A stretch of 64,000 bases of DNA from Bacteroides ilei (lineage in GTDB: Bacteria; Bacteroidota; Bacteroidia; Bacteroidales; Bacteroidaceae): assembly GCF_900128495.1 (NCBI RefSeq), contig NZ_LT635801.1, positions 941,997 through 1,005,996 of the forward strand. Direction: 5' to 3'. The translations under genes were made by a program, and so were the position numbers. Below, piece after piece: positions 26,304 through 36,062 of the stretch. The number at the start of each line of letters is the position of its first letter. Position 1 is the stretch's first letter. The notes under the pieces were generated by a model. That model saw nothing but the letters and a program-made list of their open reading frames with translations. It made no database searches and was not told where the DNA came from.

Positions 26304-27886
26304 AAGGACGCATACTGACATCTTTTTTACTTACAGCTGTAGTGATAACTGGTCTTCAGGCTCAGGCGGCTTCCCCTGTTCCGAAACTGGTTGTGGGGTT
26401 GACTATCGACCAGTTGCGCAGTGATTATATAGAAGCTTTTTCTGCATTGTATGGTGAGCGTGGTTTCAAGCGTCTGATGAAGGAAGGACGTGTATATTAT
26501 AATGCAGAGTATGACTTTGTGAATGTGGACCGTTCTTCGGCTGTTGCTTCCATCTATACCGGAACAACACCTTACTATAATGGAATAACGGGCAACCGTT
26601 GGATGGACCGTTCTACATTGTGTCTGATAAAGAGTGTAGACGATCCGGCTTATATGGGGGTATATTCATCTGAAAGTACTTCTCCGAAGTATCTGCAGGC
26701 GTCGACTCTGTCGGATGAACTGATGGTGGCTACCGGAGGAGCGGCTGAAGTCTATTCCATTGCTCCGACCCGTGAAATGGCGGTTCTGGCTGCCGGACAT
26801 TCTTCGAAGGGGGCGTTCTGGCTGAATGATGAAACAGGAAAATGGAGTGGCACGACTTATTACGGTGCTTTTCCTGAATGGGTGGCGACTTACAATGATA
26901 AGGAGGGACTGGATTTCAGGATTGATAACCTTTCGTGGGGACCCTATCTGCCTGTTACATCTTATAAATATGTGACTTCGGATGCAAAGCAATTGACCTT
27001 TACACATGATTTTGCCGACGAGCGTGCAGAAAAATACCGTAGGTTCAAGACAAGTCCGTATGCTAATGATGAAGTTAACCGTCTGGTCAATGCCTGCCTT
27101 ACAGCTACTCAGATCGGTAAGGACAATGTCCCTGACCTGTTGACAATTTCTTATTATGCCGGAAACTATGCTCATCGGTCTAATTCGGAATATGCGATGG
27201 AGATACAGGATATGTATGTCCGTCTGGATAACAGTATAGGCGATCTGCTGGATCTGATAGACCGTAAGGTTGGGTTGAGCAATACTTTGTTCTTTATTAC
27301 CTCTACCGGATATACCGATCCAGATCCAAAGGATCCGGATACTTACAGAATACCGGGGGGAGAGTTCCATATCAAACGTTGTGGAGCTTTGCTGAACATG
27401 TATTTGATGGCTATATATGGTCAAGGTAACTATGTGGAGACTTATTATAACCGCGAAATATACCTGAACCATAAATTGATTGAGGAGAAAAAACTTAATC
27501 TGACAGAGGTACTTAACCGTTCGTCCGATTTTATTGTGCAGATGAGCGGCGTGCGTGAGGCATATACTTCCCAACGCTTGATGTTGGGAGCGTGGACTCC
27601 TAAGATTGACCGGATCAGGAATGGATATAACATCAATTGTTCAGGCGATATTTATGTGGAAGTCATGCCTGGGTGGTCGTTCGTGGATGAATATTCCAAT
27701 AATTCGTATGTAGTACGTGATATCTATGCTTCGGCCCCACTTTTCTTTATAGGCAATAATGTCAAACCAGAGATTCTTTATACCCCGGTGAAGGTGACAG
27801 CCATTGCGCCTACAGTGGCTCATTTCATGCGTATCCGTGCTCCTAACGCTGCTTCTTCGGCTCCTTTGAGCAATATCTGTAAATAA
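26300..27886 (+). CDS. PafA-like alkaline phosphatase family protein, catalytic residues apparently lost
   Basis: The 528-residue protein has a signal peptide ending at QAQA and the overall alkaline phosphatase/type I phosphodiesterase fold of PafA. The metal-site motif around Asp37 (VVGLTIDQLRSDY) and ASIYTGTTPYYNGITGN are preserved. The nucleophile position, usually Thr in TCPGHA, falls in VDRSSAVA (residues 76-82). The usual D-x-x-x-H metal pair is G288-x-x-x-H292. The usual TADHG is TSTGY (334-338). The late histidine is also absent. I infer a periplasmic pseudoenzyme. It overlaps DUF4105 by 4 bp and precedes secA by 101 bp. Confidence 0.8.
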   Translation: MKGRILTSFLLTAVVITGLQAQAASPVPKLVVGLTIDQLRSDYIEAFSALYGERGFKRLMKEGRVYYNAEYDFVNVDRSSAVASIYTGTTPYYNGITGNRWMDRSTLCLIKSVDDPAYMGVYSSESTSPKYLQASTLSDELMVATGGAAEVYSIAPTREMAVLAAGHSSKGAFWLNDETGKWSGTTYYGAFPEWVATYNDKEGLDFRIDNLSWGPYLPVTSYKYVTSDAKQLTFTHDFADERAEKYRRFKTSPYANDEVNRLVNACLTATQIGKDNVPDLLTISYYAGNYAHRSNSEYAMEIQDMYVRLDNSIGDLLDLIDRKVGLSNTLFFITSTGYTDPDPKDPDTYRIPGGEFHIKRCGALLNMYLMAIYGQGNYVETYYNREIYLNHKLIEEKKLNLTEVLNRSSDFIVQMSGVREAYTSQRLMLGAWTPKIDRIRNGYNINCSGDIYVEVMPGWSFVDEYSNNSYVVRDIYASAPLFFIGNNVKPEILYTPVKVTAIAPTVAHFMRIRAPNAASSAPLSNICK

Positions 27887-27926
27887 AATAATATAATAAT
27901 ATACCGAAGATAATCAGCAAATTGGT

Positions 27927-27934
27927 TATCTTTG
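27927..27934 (+). promoter_or_regulatory. Candidate -7 box for secA
   Basis: TATCTTTG is an exact TAnnTTTG match 53 bp before the secA start codon, in the 101-bp gap after the PafA-like gene. The -33 box is not evident. Confidence 0.45.
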
Positions 27935-27987
27935 TGCACAAATTTTCTGAAAATATAATTTTGAAATAATAAAAACAACAATATACA

Positions 27988-30900
27988 ATGGGATTTAACG
28001 AATTTATCAGCAAACTTTTCGGGAACAAGGCTACCCGCGATATGAAAGAAATTCAGCCGTGGGTAAATAAGGTGAAGGAAGTCTATCCTGAAATTGCCAA
28101 ATTGAGTAATGACGAACTGCGCGCCAAGACTGAAGAATTGAAGAAATATATCAAAGATTCGGCCGCAGAAGAAAACAAGAAGATCGAGGAATTGAAAGCC
28201 GGCATCGAAGCCGTTGATATAGAAAAGCGTGAGCCGATTTTCAGCCAGATTGACAAGCTTGAAAAAGAAGTTCTCGATAAGTATGAAAAAGCACTGAATG
28301 AGGTGCTTCCCACTGCATTTGCTATAGTAAAGGACACGGCTCGCCGCTGGACGGAAAATGAAGAAATAGAGGTGACTGCTACCGATATGGACCGTGAACT
28401 GGCTGCTCAAGGAAAGGATTTTGTCCGTATTGACGGAGACAAGGCATATTGGAAAAATCATTGGATGGCAGGCGGTAATGAAGTAACTTGGAATATGATT
28501 CATTACGACGTCCAGCTGTTCGGTGGTGTTGTCTTGCATCAGGGGAAAATTGCTGAAATGGCAACCGGTGAAGGTAAGACACTTGTAGCTACTCTTCCGG
28601 TATTCCTGAATGCTTTGACCGGTAACGGTGTACATGTGGTGACGGTTAATGACTATCTGGCTAAACGTGACTCCGAGTGGATGGGACCGTTATATCAGTT
28701 CCATGGCTTGAGCGTTGATTGTATAGATAAACACCAGCCGAACTCTGTAGCCCGCCGTAAAGCATATATGGCCGATATTACATTCGGTACTAACAATGAA
28801 TTCGGTTTCGATTATCTGCGTGACAATATGGCTACCAGTCCGAAAGATCTGGTACAGCGCAAACATAATTATGCGATTGTCGATGAGGTCGATTCTGTAT
28901 TGATTGATGATGCGCGTACTCCGTTGATTATTTCTGGTCCGGTACCTAAAGGAGAAGACCAGTTGTTTGAAGTGCTGCGCCCGTTGGTTGAACGTCTGGT
29001 TGAAGCCCAGCGTAAGTTGGCTACCCAGTATCTGGCTGATGCAAAACGTCTGATTGCATCCGATAAAAAAGAAGATGTAGAGGCCGGATTCCTTGCTTTG
29101 TTCCGTAGTCATAAGGCTCTTCCGAAAAACAAGCCGCTGATCAAGTTCTTGAGTGAACCGGGTATCAAGGCTGGTATGTTGAAGACGGAAGAAATTTATA
29201 TGGAGCAGAATAACAAACGTATGCCGGAAGCTGTAGAACCGTTGTATTTCGTTATTGATGAAAAACTGAAGAGCGTGGATCTGACAGACAAGGGTATCGA
29301 TTTGATTACCGGTAAATCGGATGATCCTACATTGTTTGTTCTGCCCGATATCGCTGCCCAGATGTCTGAATTGGAAAACGACAAGAGTTTGAGTGATGAA
29401 GCGAAACTGGCCAAAAAGGATGAGTTGATGACCAATTATGCCATTAAGTCGGAACGTGTGCATACCATCAATCAGTTGTTGAAAGCTTATACGATGTTCG
29501 AAAAGGATACGGATTATGTCGTGATGGACGGTCAGGTCAAGATTGTTGATGAGCAGACGGGCCGTATTATGGATGGACGTCGTTGGAGTGATGGTTTGCA
29601 TCAGGCTGTCGAGGCCAAGGAAGGGGTTGAAGTACAGGCCGCTACTCAGACTTTTGCTACGATTACATTGCAGAACTATTTCCGTATGTATCACAAGTTG
29701 TCGGGTATGACCGGTACAGCCGAAACCGAAGCCGGTGAGTTCTGGGATATATATAAGTTGGATGTAGTGGTTATTCCTACCAACCGTCCGATAGCCAGAA
29801 TTGATATGAACGACCGTGTTTACAAGACCAAACGTGAAAAATATAAGGCGGTAATTGAAGAAATTGAAAAGATGGTTGCTGCCGGACGTCCGGTTCTTGT
29901 CGGAACGACTTCCGTCGAAATTTCAGAAATGTTGAGTAAGATGCTTACCATGCGTAAGATTCCACATAATGTGTTGAACGCCAAGTTGCATCAGAAGGAA
30001 GCTGAAATTGTGGCCAAGGCAGGACAGAGCAGTACGGTAACCATTGCTACAAATATGGCAGGTCGTGGTACCGATATTAAGTTGAGCGATGAGGTTAAGG
30101 CTGCCGGTGGTTTGGCGATTATCGGTACCGAACGTCATGAATCACGCCGTGTCGACCGTCAGTTGCGTGGTCGTGCCGGACGTCAGGGTGACCCAGGTTC
30201 TTCTGTATTCTTTGTTTCTCTGGAAGATGACCTGATGCGTCTGTTTGCTTCCGACCGTATTGCCCATTATATGGATAAGCTGGGATTCAAGGAAGGTGAG
30301 ATGATTGAGCATAGTATGATTTCCAAGTCAATTGAACGTGCTCAGAAGAAGGTTGAAGAAAATAACTTCGGTATCCGTAAACGTTTGTTGGAATATGATG
30401 ACGTTATGAATAAGCAACGTACCGTAATCTATACGAAGCGCCGTCACGCATTGATGGGTGAACGTATCGGAATGGATATTGCTGACATGATTTGGGACCG
30501 TTGTGCCAATGCCTTAGACCAACCTACCTATGAGGATTGCAAGATGGAAATTTTGCAGACTTTGGCTATGGAAGCTCCGTTCTCTGAAGAAGATTTCGAC
30601 AATAAGAACAAGGATGGTCTGGCCGAAAAGACATTCCAAGAAGCAATGGCTGCATTCAAGCGTAAGACAGAACGGATGGCTCAGATTGCAAATCCGGTAA
30701 TCAAGCAGGTTTATGAGGCTCAGGGACGGATGTATGAGAATATCATGATTCCTATTACAGACGGGAAACGTATGTATAACATTGCCGTGAATTTGAAAGC
30801 GGCTTATGAAAGCGAGTCAAAGGAAATCGTGAAGGCTTTCGAGAAGGCAATTCTACTCCATACCATTGATGATGCGTGGAAAGAAAACTTGCGCGAGTTG

Positions 30901-31290
30901 GATGAACTGAAACATTCCGTACAGAATGCAAGCTATGAACAGAAGGATCCGTTGTTGATCTTCAAACTGGAGTCTGTAAACCTGTTTGACGCAATGGTCA
31001 ACAAGATAAACAACAATACGATTTCTGTATTGATGCGTGGACAGATTCCAGTACAGGAACCGGAGCAGGTGAAAGAGGCTGCTCCCGAACCTCAACGTCC
31101 CCGTCAGCAGTATAAGGAGGAGAAACAGGATTTGGACGATCCTGCTCAGGAAGCTGCAGCTGGGCGTGATACCCGTGAGGCTAAACAGGAACCTTATCGT
31201 GCCGAAAAGACTGTAGGCCGTAATGATCCTTGTCCATGTGGCAGTGGATTGAAATATAAGAACTGTCACGGTCGTAATATAAATAATTAA
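27988..31290 (+). CDS. secA: Preprotein translocase ATPase SecA
   Basis: The 1100-residue SecA is longer than the ~900-residue E. coli form because of inserts typical of Bacteroidetes, including the lysine- and glutamate-rich stretch at about 60-100 and the region around 330-480. Walker A ATGEGKT is at 192-198 and DEVD at 299-302. DYLRDNMA, the helicase-like AGRGTDIKL and [16 protein letters not shown] are all present. The C-terminus carries the zinc-binding [12 protein letters not shown] that contacts SecB or phospholipid. It drives proteins through SecYEG. A strong terminator follows at 31314-31351. Confidence 0.98.
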   Translation: MGFNEFISKLFGNKATRDMKEIQPWVNKVKEVYPEIAKLSNDELRAKTEELKKYIKDSAAEENKKIEELKAGIEAVDIEKREPIFSQIDKLEKEVLDKYEKALNEVLPTAFAIVKDTARRWTENEEIEVTATDMDRELAAQGKDFVRIDGDKAYWKNHWMAGGNEVTWNMIHYDVQLFGGVVLHQGKIAEMATGEGKTLVATLPVFLNALTGNGVHVVTVNDYLAKRDSEWMGPLYQFHGLSVDCIDKHQPNSVARRKAYMADITFGTNNEFGFDYLRDNMATSPKDLVQRKHNYAIVDEVDSVLIDDARTPLIISGPVPKGEDQLFEVLRPLVERLVEAQRKLATQYLADAKRLIASDKKEDVEAGFLALFRSHKALPKNKPLIKFLSEPGIKAGMLKTEEIYMEQNNKRMPEAVEPLYFVIDEKLKSVDLTDKGIDLITGKSDDPTLFVLPDIAAQMSELENDKSLSDEAKLAKKDELMTNYAIKSERVHTINQLLKAYTMFEKDTDYVVMDGQVKIVDEQTGRIMDGRRWSDGLHQAVEAKEGVEVQAATQTFATITLQNYFRMYHKLSGMTGTAETEAGEFWDIYKLDVVVIPTNRPIARIDMNDRVYKTKREKYKAVIEEIEKMVAAGRPVLVGTTSVEISEMLSKMLTMRKIPHNVLNAKLHQKEAEIVAKAGQSSTVTIATNMAGRGTDIKLSDEVKAAGGLAIIGTERHESRRVDRQLRGRAGRQGDPGSSVFFVSLEDDLMRLFASDRIAHYMDKLGFKEGEMIEHSMISKSIERAQKKVEENNFGIRKRLLEYDDVMNKQRTVIYTKRRHALMGERIGMDIADMIWDRCANALDQPTYEDCKMEILQTLAMEAPFSEEDFDNKNKDGLAEKTFQEAMAAFKRKTERMAQIANPVIKQVYEAQGRMYENIMIPITDGKRMYNIAVNLKAAYESESKEIVKAFEKAILLHTIDDAWKENLRELDELKHSVQNASYEQKDPLLIFKLESVNLFDAMVNKINNNTISVLMRGQIPVQEPEQVKEAAPEPQRPRQQYKEEKQDLDDPAQEAAAGRDTREAKQEPYRAEKTVGRNDPCPCGSGLKYKNCHGRNINN

Positions 31291-31313
31291 TGACCGTTAG
31301 GCAGTTTGGACCT

Positions 31314-31351
31314 AAAAAACACTTGTATGTTTGACGTACAAGTGTTTTTTT
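31314..31351 (+). terminator. Rho-independent terminator of secA
   Basis: A 10-bp perfect stem AACACTTGTA (31318-31327) / TACAAGTGTT (31337-31346) has a 9-nt loop and runs into a T-tract, 23 bp after the secA stop. Confidence 0.9.
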
Positions 31352-31403
31352 GTTTTTTAACCTGGAGAATCCCATGTTCTATATTTCATGTGATAATTTT
31401 CTG

Positions 31404-31411
31404 TATCTTTG
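31404..31411 (+). promoter_or_regulatory. Candidate -7 box for the DUF6340 lipoprotein
   Basis: TATCTTTG matches TAnnTTTG exactly and is 24 bp before the start codon at 31436. The -33 position carries no clean TTTG. Confidence 0.5.
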
Positions 31412-31435
31412 TTTCGGTAGGAGATAGATAAATAA

Positions 31436-32434
31436 ATGAAAATCATGAAAGCATATAAATTTCTAGTTTTGTTGATTGGTGCAGTCTTTGTGTCCTGCAG
31501 TTCGGTGAAAGTAATCTCGTATGATGAGTTGAAGCCTGCACAGGTCAGTTTTCCTCCTCAGGTGAGAAATATTGCTGTGGTAAATAATATGCCTCCGGTC
31601 CCTCAGGCCAGACAGGGAGTTGTTACCATTGGGGATTTAGATGGTGACGGGAAACTTTCGGCCGAAAGTTTGGCTTCGTCGTTGGCCGACACGCGATATT
31701 TCCGTCAGGTGATGATTTGTGACTCAGCCTTATATGCTTCTGATTCCAGTGAAGTAAGATATCAGCTTGATATGAATACAGTTAACGAACTTTTGCAAGA
31801 TCTTGATGCTGATATGTTGTTTTCGTTGGACAGGGTTTTTATCCAGACAAAAAGAGTGGAATTGTTATACCCGGATATGCCGGTTGCATGGCCTGTCTTG
31901 AATGTAAAAATGGCTCCGGTGTTGAGCCTGTATATTGCAAACAAGGAACGTCCTGTACAGATAATAACTAAAACGGACAGTCTGCAATTGGATCTTAATG
32001 GCCTGTTGAGTGACAATGATATCCGTCAGGCGGTAGCGTCGGCTGCAGCATCTATGTTGTCCAGGCAGTTGGTTCCTTATTGGGTTTCTACCGAACGCCT
32101 TTATTTTGATGGAGGTGGTGTGGAGATGCGTGATGCCGGTGTATATGTCCGTGAAAATGACTGGAAAAATGCATTGGACATCTGGCAATCATTGTATGAT
32201 CATTCCAAATCGAAGAAGATAAAGGCACGTACAGCATGTAACATTGCTTTGGCATATGAGATGCTGGGTAATCTGGAGGATGCCCAAAAATGGCTGGATA
32301 GTGCGGAATCAAGTGCTTCCGAAGGGTCCGATGAGGCTAGGGTAATACAGATTTATAAGGTAAAGTTGATGGAGAGATTGAAAGAGACCCCTTATCTTAA
32401 TATGCAAATGGGACGTTTCGGTAACAAATTCTAG
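31436..32434 (+). CDS. DUF6340-like lipoprotein
   Basis: The 332-residue protein has a signal peptide with lipobox FVSCSS. The N-terminal half (RNIAVVNNMPP, LASSLADTRYFRQVMICD) is typical of the DUF6340 group. The C-terminal third (about 230-330) has TPR-like helices (DWKNALDIWQSLYD, CNIALAYEMLGNLEDAQKWL). It is predicted to be an outer-membrane or periplasmic lipoprotein; no activity is known. It has its own promoter box and stands 60 bp before the small acidic protein. ATG 31445 is an alternative start. Confidence 0.8.
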   Translation: MKIMKAYKFLVLLIGAVFVSCSSVKVISYDELKPAQVSFPPQVRNIAVVNNMPPVPQARQGVVTIGDLDGDGKLSAESLASSLADTRYFRQVMICDSALYASDSSEVRYQLDMNTVNELLQDLDADMLFSLDRVFIQTKRVELLYPDMPVAWPVLNVKMAPVLSLYIANKERPVQIITKTDSLQLDLNGLLSDNDIRQAVASAAASMLSRQLVPYWVSTERLYFDGGGVEMRDAGVYVRENDWKNALDIWQSLYDHSKSKKIKARTACNIALAYEMLGNLEDAQKWLDSAESSASEGSDEARVIQIYKVKLMERLKETPYLNMQMGRFGNKF

Positions 32435-32442
32435 CAATATTT

Positions 32443-32472
32443 CTTGTACGAATGATTTTTTTTGTACATTTG
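32443..32472 (+). promoter_or_regulatory. Promoter of the small acidic protein gene
   Basis: TACATTTG (32465-32472) matches the -7 consensus, with CTTG 18 bp upstream at the -33 position. The start codon is at 32495, 22 bp downstream. Confidence 0.55.
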
Positions 32473-32494
32473 AAGTAGTTAAAATAATGAAAGC

Positions 32495-32947
32495 ATGATG
32501 AATCTAAGTGAACAATCACATTCTTCTATAGCTTCCACTTTACGGGAAGCTGTCAGCCGTTATAAGGTCGGTGGTGAAAATTCTGTAATAACCGATATTC
32601 ATTTGCTACCTAAACAGGATAGTGGCGAACTTCTTGTTTATGATGATGACGATCATGAACTTGCCAGGACTATTATAGATGAATGGATTGATTATGAGGG
32701 AGATGACTTTTATCAAGAGGTGGAAACGTTGCTTCGTACCGCAGTAACGGGTTTAAAGACTGAGGGTATATTGGATAGTCTTTGTCTAATGAAACCGTAC
32801 TCGTTTGTGTTGGTTGATGAAGATAAAGAGACTATTGCCGAGCTGTTGCTTGTGGATGAAGAAGAGACAATGTTACTTAATGATGAATTGTTGAAAGGAC
32901 TTGATGAAGAGCTTGATGCTTTTCTAAAGGATCTGCTGGAAAAATAA
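32495..32947 (+). CDS. Small acidic protein of unknown function
   Basis: The 150-residue protein is strongly acidic (runs such as YDDDDHE and VDEEETMLLNDE) and has no signal peptide or membrane segment, so it is cytoplasmic. I do not recognise a family. Its C-terminus (LLKGLDEELDAFLKDLLEK) looks helical and amphipathic, suggesting a protein-protein contact. Its acidity could mimic nucleic acid, but nothing in the sequence shows that. It has a promoter and is separated from the metallo-hydrolase by 138 bp. ATG 32498 is an alternative start. Confidence 0.7.
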   Translation: MMNLSEQSHSSIASTLREAVSRYKVGGENSVITDIHLLPKQDSGELLVYDDDDHELARTIIDEWIDYEGDDFYQEVETLLRTAVTGLKTEGILDSLCLMKPYSFVLVDEDKETIAELLLVDEEETMLLNDELLKGLDEELDAFLKDLLEK

Positions 32948-33085
32948 ACATAACGGAATAGTTTACTCTGCCCGGTTGCGGATACTGCGGAGGAATATGG
33001 TATAGGCGAGGAATCATCATGTGTATCAGGACGGTTCTTCGTCATTCTCTTTTATAGATGAGCCTTTTATTAAAATTTGTATGTT

Positions 33086-34084
33086 ATGGGCGAGCGTATT
33101 ACATTCAGAAAGAACGAGCAGTTGCGTACGGTTAATCCGCGATGGCGTGGTAATCCTACGGCTAATGGAAAATTTTTTAACCGTCAGCATCGTTGGAGGC
33201 CCGGTATGGGGAGCGTCTTGAAATGGAGATTCTCACCTAATCCCCAAAGAAAAGAGAAACGTATGGTGAAGTGGAATCCGAAAGTCCATTTTTTACGCTC
33301 ATTGGAAGGTGTCGTTGGAAATTCATTGATTTGGTTGGGGCATAATTCCTTTTTTATCCAGTTGGGAGGAAAGCGTATGATGATAGATCCGGTTTTTGGC
33401 AGTATTCCGTTTGTAAAACGCCGTAGCCAGTGCCCGGCCAATCCTTCCATTTTCAAGAATATCGATTATCTGCTGATCAGTCATGACCATTTTGATCATC
33501 TCGACAAGCCTAGCGTATCTTTGCTGGTAAAGGAAAATCCGCAGATGAAACTGTTTTGCGGTATCGGTACAGGTGAACTGATACAGAGCTGGTTCCCTTC
33601 ACTGACCGTCATAGAGGCTGCATGGTACCAGCAGCATAGTGAAGGAGATTTTCGTCTGACTTTTCTTCCTGCACAGCATTGGAGTAAACGGGGAGTGAGT
33701 GATGGGGGGGAACGTTTATGGGGAGCATTCATGATTCAGGCTGATGGCATTACCATTTATAACAGTGGTGATACCGGTTATGCACATCATTTTTCTGAAT
33801 TGCCGGAAATGTTTCCTCATATTGACTATTGTATGATCGGGATAGGGGCTTATAAGCCCCGCTGGTTCATGAAACCGAACCATATATCTCCTTATGATGC
33901 CTTGACTGCTTCTTCGGATATGAACGCTTTTCTGACTATCCCTATGCATTACGGTACTTTCGACCTTTCAGATGAACCTTTGTTCGACCCGCCGCATGTG
34001 TTTGCAAGGGAAGCAAAATTGAGAAATAAGAAAGTGCTGATTCCTGAATTGGGGGAAATTGTGAAATTGCAGCCTCAACACTAA
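33086..34084 (+). CDS. Metallo-beta-lactamase-fold hydrolase (NAPE-PLD/UlaG-like)
   Basis: From ATG 33086 the protein has 332 residues; a TTG codon at 33077 is less likely. It starts with a basic, proline-rich segment (about 1-60) and then the MBL fold: NSLIWLGHNSFFIQLGGKR, MIDPVF, the zinc motif LISHDHFDHLD (HxHxDH), and PAQHWSKRG. NSGDTGYAHHF and IPMHYGTFDLSDEP follow. The combination resembles NAPE-phospholipase D and UlaG lactonases, acting on phosphodiester or ester bonds; the substrate is unknown. It has no signal peptide. A run of seven G (33704-33710) lies in the coding sequence. The TPR-AraC gene starts 17 bp later. Confidence 0.88.
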   Translation: MGERITFRKNEQLRTVNPRWRGNPTANGKFFNRQHRWRPGMGSVLKWRFSPNPQRKEKRMVKWNPKVHFLRSLEGVVGNSLIWLGHNSFFIQLGGKRMMIDPVFGSIPFVKRRSQCPANPSIFKNIDYLLISHDHFDHLDKPSVSLLVKENPQMKLFCGIGTGELIQSWFPSLTVIEAAWYQQHSEGDFRLTFLPAQHWSKRGVSDGGERLWGAFMIQADGITIYNSGDTGYAHHFSELPEMFPHIDYCMIGIGAYKPRWFMKPNHISPYDALTASSDMNAFLTIPMHYGTFDLSDEPLFDPPHVFAREAKLRNKKVLIPELGEIVKLQPQH

Positions 34085-34101
34085 AAAATAAGGAGTAAAT
34101 A

Positions 34102-35877
34102 ATGATGTTAAAAGGTAATTTCTGGATATGTCTTGTGGTGTTGTTTATAATTCCTTGGTCGGGTTGGGCCAAGAATGACGGTAATATGGAATCTGTCAGT
34201 GGACAATTGGAGCAGTTGCGACATAATCCTGATAATTTACCTGCTTTACATGATGTCTGTTTCTATTATCTGAAAAAGAGTGATTATAATAAGGCTATTT
34301 TGTATGCCGGTAAGTTATTGACTGCATCTTCGTCGGCTGGTAATGACAGATACAGGGTTTATGCTGAAATTTGTCTTGGGCAGGCTTATACTATGACCGG
34401 TAATATAAAGGAAGCATTTCGGAATTTGAGTCATGCCGAACTGATGGGAGTAGAAACAAAAAATGATTCGGCTCTCTGTTCTGTATATAATGGATTAGGG
34501 CTGTATGCGCTGAATATTCAAAATGATTACTACCGTTCTCTTGACTATTTTTTCAAGGGGATAGATATAGCCAGACGTTTGTCGTATGACAGGCTTTATT
34601 CTATTCTGCTGAACAATATAGCGGGAGTCTATTACCTGAAGAATGATATTACTGGGCTGAAGTATGCGATAGAATGCCGTGATTTGGGCCGGAAATGGAA
34701 TGATATTTATTTGTTGTATACCGGTTCTATAACTATGGCCTATATGTATTCGTTAGGCAAGAATTATCAGATGGCCTTGAAATCTGCCGGAGAGGCTGAA
34801 GAAATCATGGTTCGGAATGATTTTTATGACAAAGCAAATATTTATAATGTCTATGGGGCCATTTATGCGGATATGGGAAAGGATGAACAGGCTATCGCTT
34901 ATTTTAAGAAATCGTTGAAACCGGGTGAAGCCAATAATATAACGTCGGTAATGGGTGCTTATTTGGGATATGCCCGAATTCTTATGAAGCAGCATAAATA
35001 CGATCGGGCCGTCACTCTTTTGGAAAAGGGGCTTCAAATTTCTTACGAGAATGCAATGGTGGTATTCCGGAGTGATCTGCTGAAAGAGCTTTCCGAATGT
35101 TATGAAAGGAGGGGGGTGTTGTCGGAGGCCTTGAAATACCATAAGATATATAATAGGGAGACCGACAGTCTTTATAATGCCGAACGTGAACGCGCCTCGA
35201 TGGAGGTACGGGTAAAATATGATATGGACAAACAGGAGAATGAAATCCGTAACAGCCGGATGGAACTTCTGAAAAAGGAAAACAAGATGAATTTGCTTGT
35301 CATCGGGTTGATTTGTTTCATTATCATAGCATCATTATTGTATTATCTGTATTACCGGAAAAATAAGTTGTACCTGGCTATTGTACGACAGAATCAGGAC
35401 GCAATCGGGCGTGAGAATCAGTTACGTTTAATTATCAGCAAGCAGAAAGAAAAGCTTGATTCCTGTACTGTGTCAAATTTTCAGTCGGAAAAGTATGCGG
35501 CTTCTTCCCTTAGTGACGAGAGGAAAATGGACTTGTTCCAACGCCTTGAGAAACTTTTGGCTGAAGACAAGATTTATTCCGATAACTTGTTGACTAAAGA
35601 GAAGGTGGCTGAGATGTTAGGGACAAACCGGACTTATCTTTCACAGATCATTAATGAGCATACGTCACAGACATTTACTCAGTTTGTCAATGGATTCCGT
35701 ATACAGGAAGCTGTACGGATATTGTCAGACCCGGAAAATTCAACGCCCCTGAAGGCTGTTTCGGCCGAATTGGGATTTAATTCTACAACTACTTTCTATA
35801 ACCAGTTTCAGGCGGTTACAGGTATGACACCTACCCAATACCGGAATAAGGTAAAGAATTTACATAAAAATTCATAA
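34102..35877 (+). CDS. Membrane-bound TPR-AraC transcription regulator
   Basis: The 591-residue protein has a signal or first membrane segment (WICLVVLFIIPWSGWA) and tetratricopeptide helices (about 40-360). A transmembrane helix near 395-415 (LLVIGLICFIIIASLLYY) is followed by a short coiled linker and a C-terminal AraC-type helix-turn-helix domain (about 475-590; LGTNRTYLSQIINEHTSQTF, TTTFYNQFQAVTGMTPTQY). This is a single-chain version of a TPR sensor with a DNA-binding output, so it may sense a periplasmic ligand and bind DNA at the membrane. It lies directly upstream of the susC-susD-thioredoxin genes and is their obvious candidate regulator. Confidence 0.87.
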   Translation: MMLKGNFWICLVVLFIIPWSGWAKNDGNMESVSGQLEQLRHNPDNLPALHDVCFYYLKKSDYNKAILYAGKLLTASSSAGNDRYRVYAEICLGQAYTMTGNIKEAFRNLSHAELMGVETKNDSALCSVYNGLGLYALNIQNDYYRSLDYFFKGIDIARRLSYDRLYSILLNNIAGVYYLKNDITGLKYAIECRDLGRKWNDIYLLYTGSITMAYMYSLGKNYQMALKSAGEAEEIMVRNDFYDKANIYNVYGAIYADMGKDEQAIAYFKKSLKPGEANNITSVMGAYLGYARILMKQHKYDRAVTLLEKGLQISYENAMVVFRSDLLKELSECYERRGVLSEALKYHKIYNRETDSLYNAERERASMEVRVKYDMDKQENEIRNSRMELLKKENKMNLLVIGLICFIIIASLLYYLYYRKNKLYLAIVRQNQDAIGRENQLRLIISKQKEKLDSCTVSNFQSEKYAASSLSDERKMDLFQRLEKLLAEDKIYSDNLLTKEKVAEMLGTNRTYLSQIINEHTSQTFTQFVNGFRIQEAVRILSDPENSTPLKAVSAELGFNSTTTFYNQFQAVTGMTPTQYRNKVKNLHKNS

Positions 35878-35910
35878 TATTCCTATAAATCCCTTATTTG
35901 ATACTTTATT

Positions 35911-35944
35911 TTATCCAAAAACGGCAATTGCCGTTTTTGGATAA
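35911..35944. repeat. Perfect 34-bp palindrome upstream of susC
   Basis: The half-site TTATCCAAAAACGGCAA (35911-35927) is followed immediately by its exact reverse complement (35928-35944). It lies 33 bp after the TPR-AraC stop and 118 bp before the susC ATG. It may terminate the upstream gene (CTTTTTTG follows 3 bp later), bind a dimeric regulator, or both. Confidence 0.85.
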
Positions 35945-36062
35945 GGCTTTTTTGTACAAATCTGAAACATTTTCTATTATTTTGTTTTCACAAGCTACGG
36001 AAAATAGACGTAAGTTGTGACGTTTGGCAAAGAAATTTTCTTTAATTAATGCGAAAAGAAAA

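Noticed and set aside
26666-27574. 302-residue minus-strand open frame inside the PafA-like gene
   Set aside because: An antisense shadow with no signal, domain or promoter.
28690-29694. 334-residue open frame on the minus strand inside secA
   Set aside because: It lies fully within the conserved secA coding sequence, lacks any domain, and is rich in Ile, Gln and Arg as expected for an antisense frame.
33704-33710. Run of seven G in the metallo-hydrolase gene as a phase-variation switch
   Set aside because: A cytoplasmic enzyme is an unlikely target and the frame is intact. The same length of run in the SusC signal peptide is a better candidate and is reported instead.
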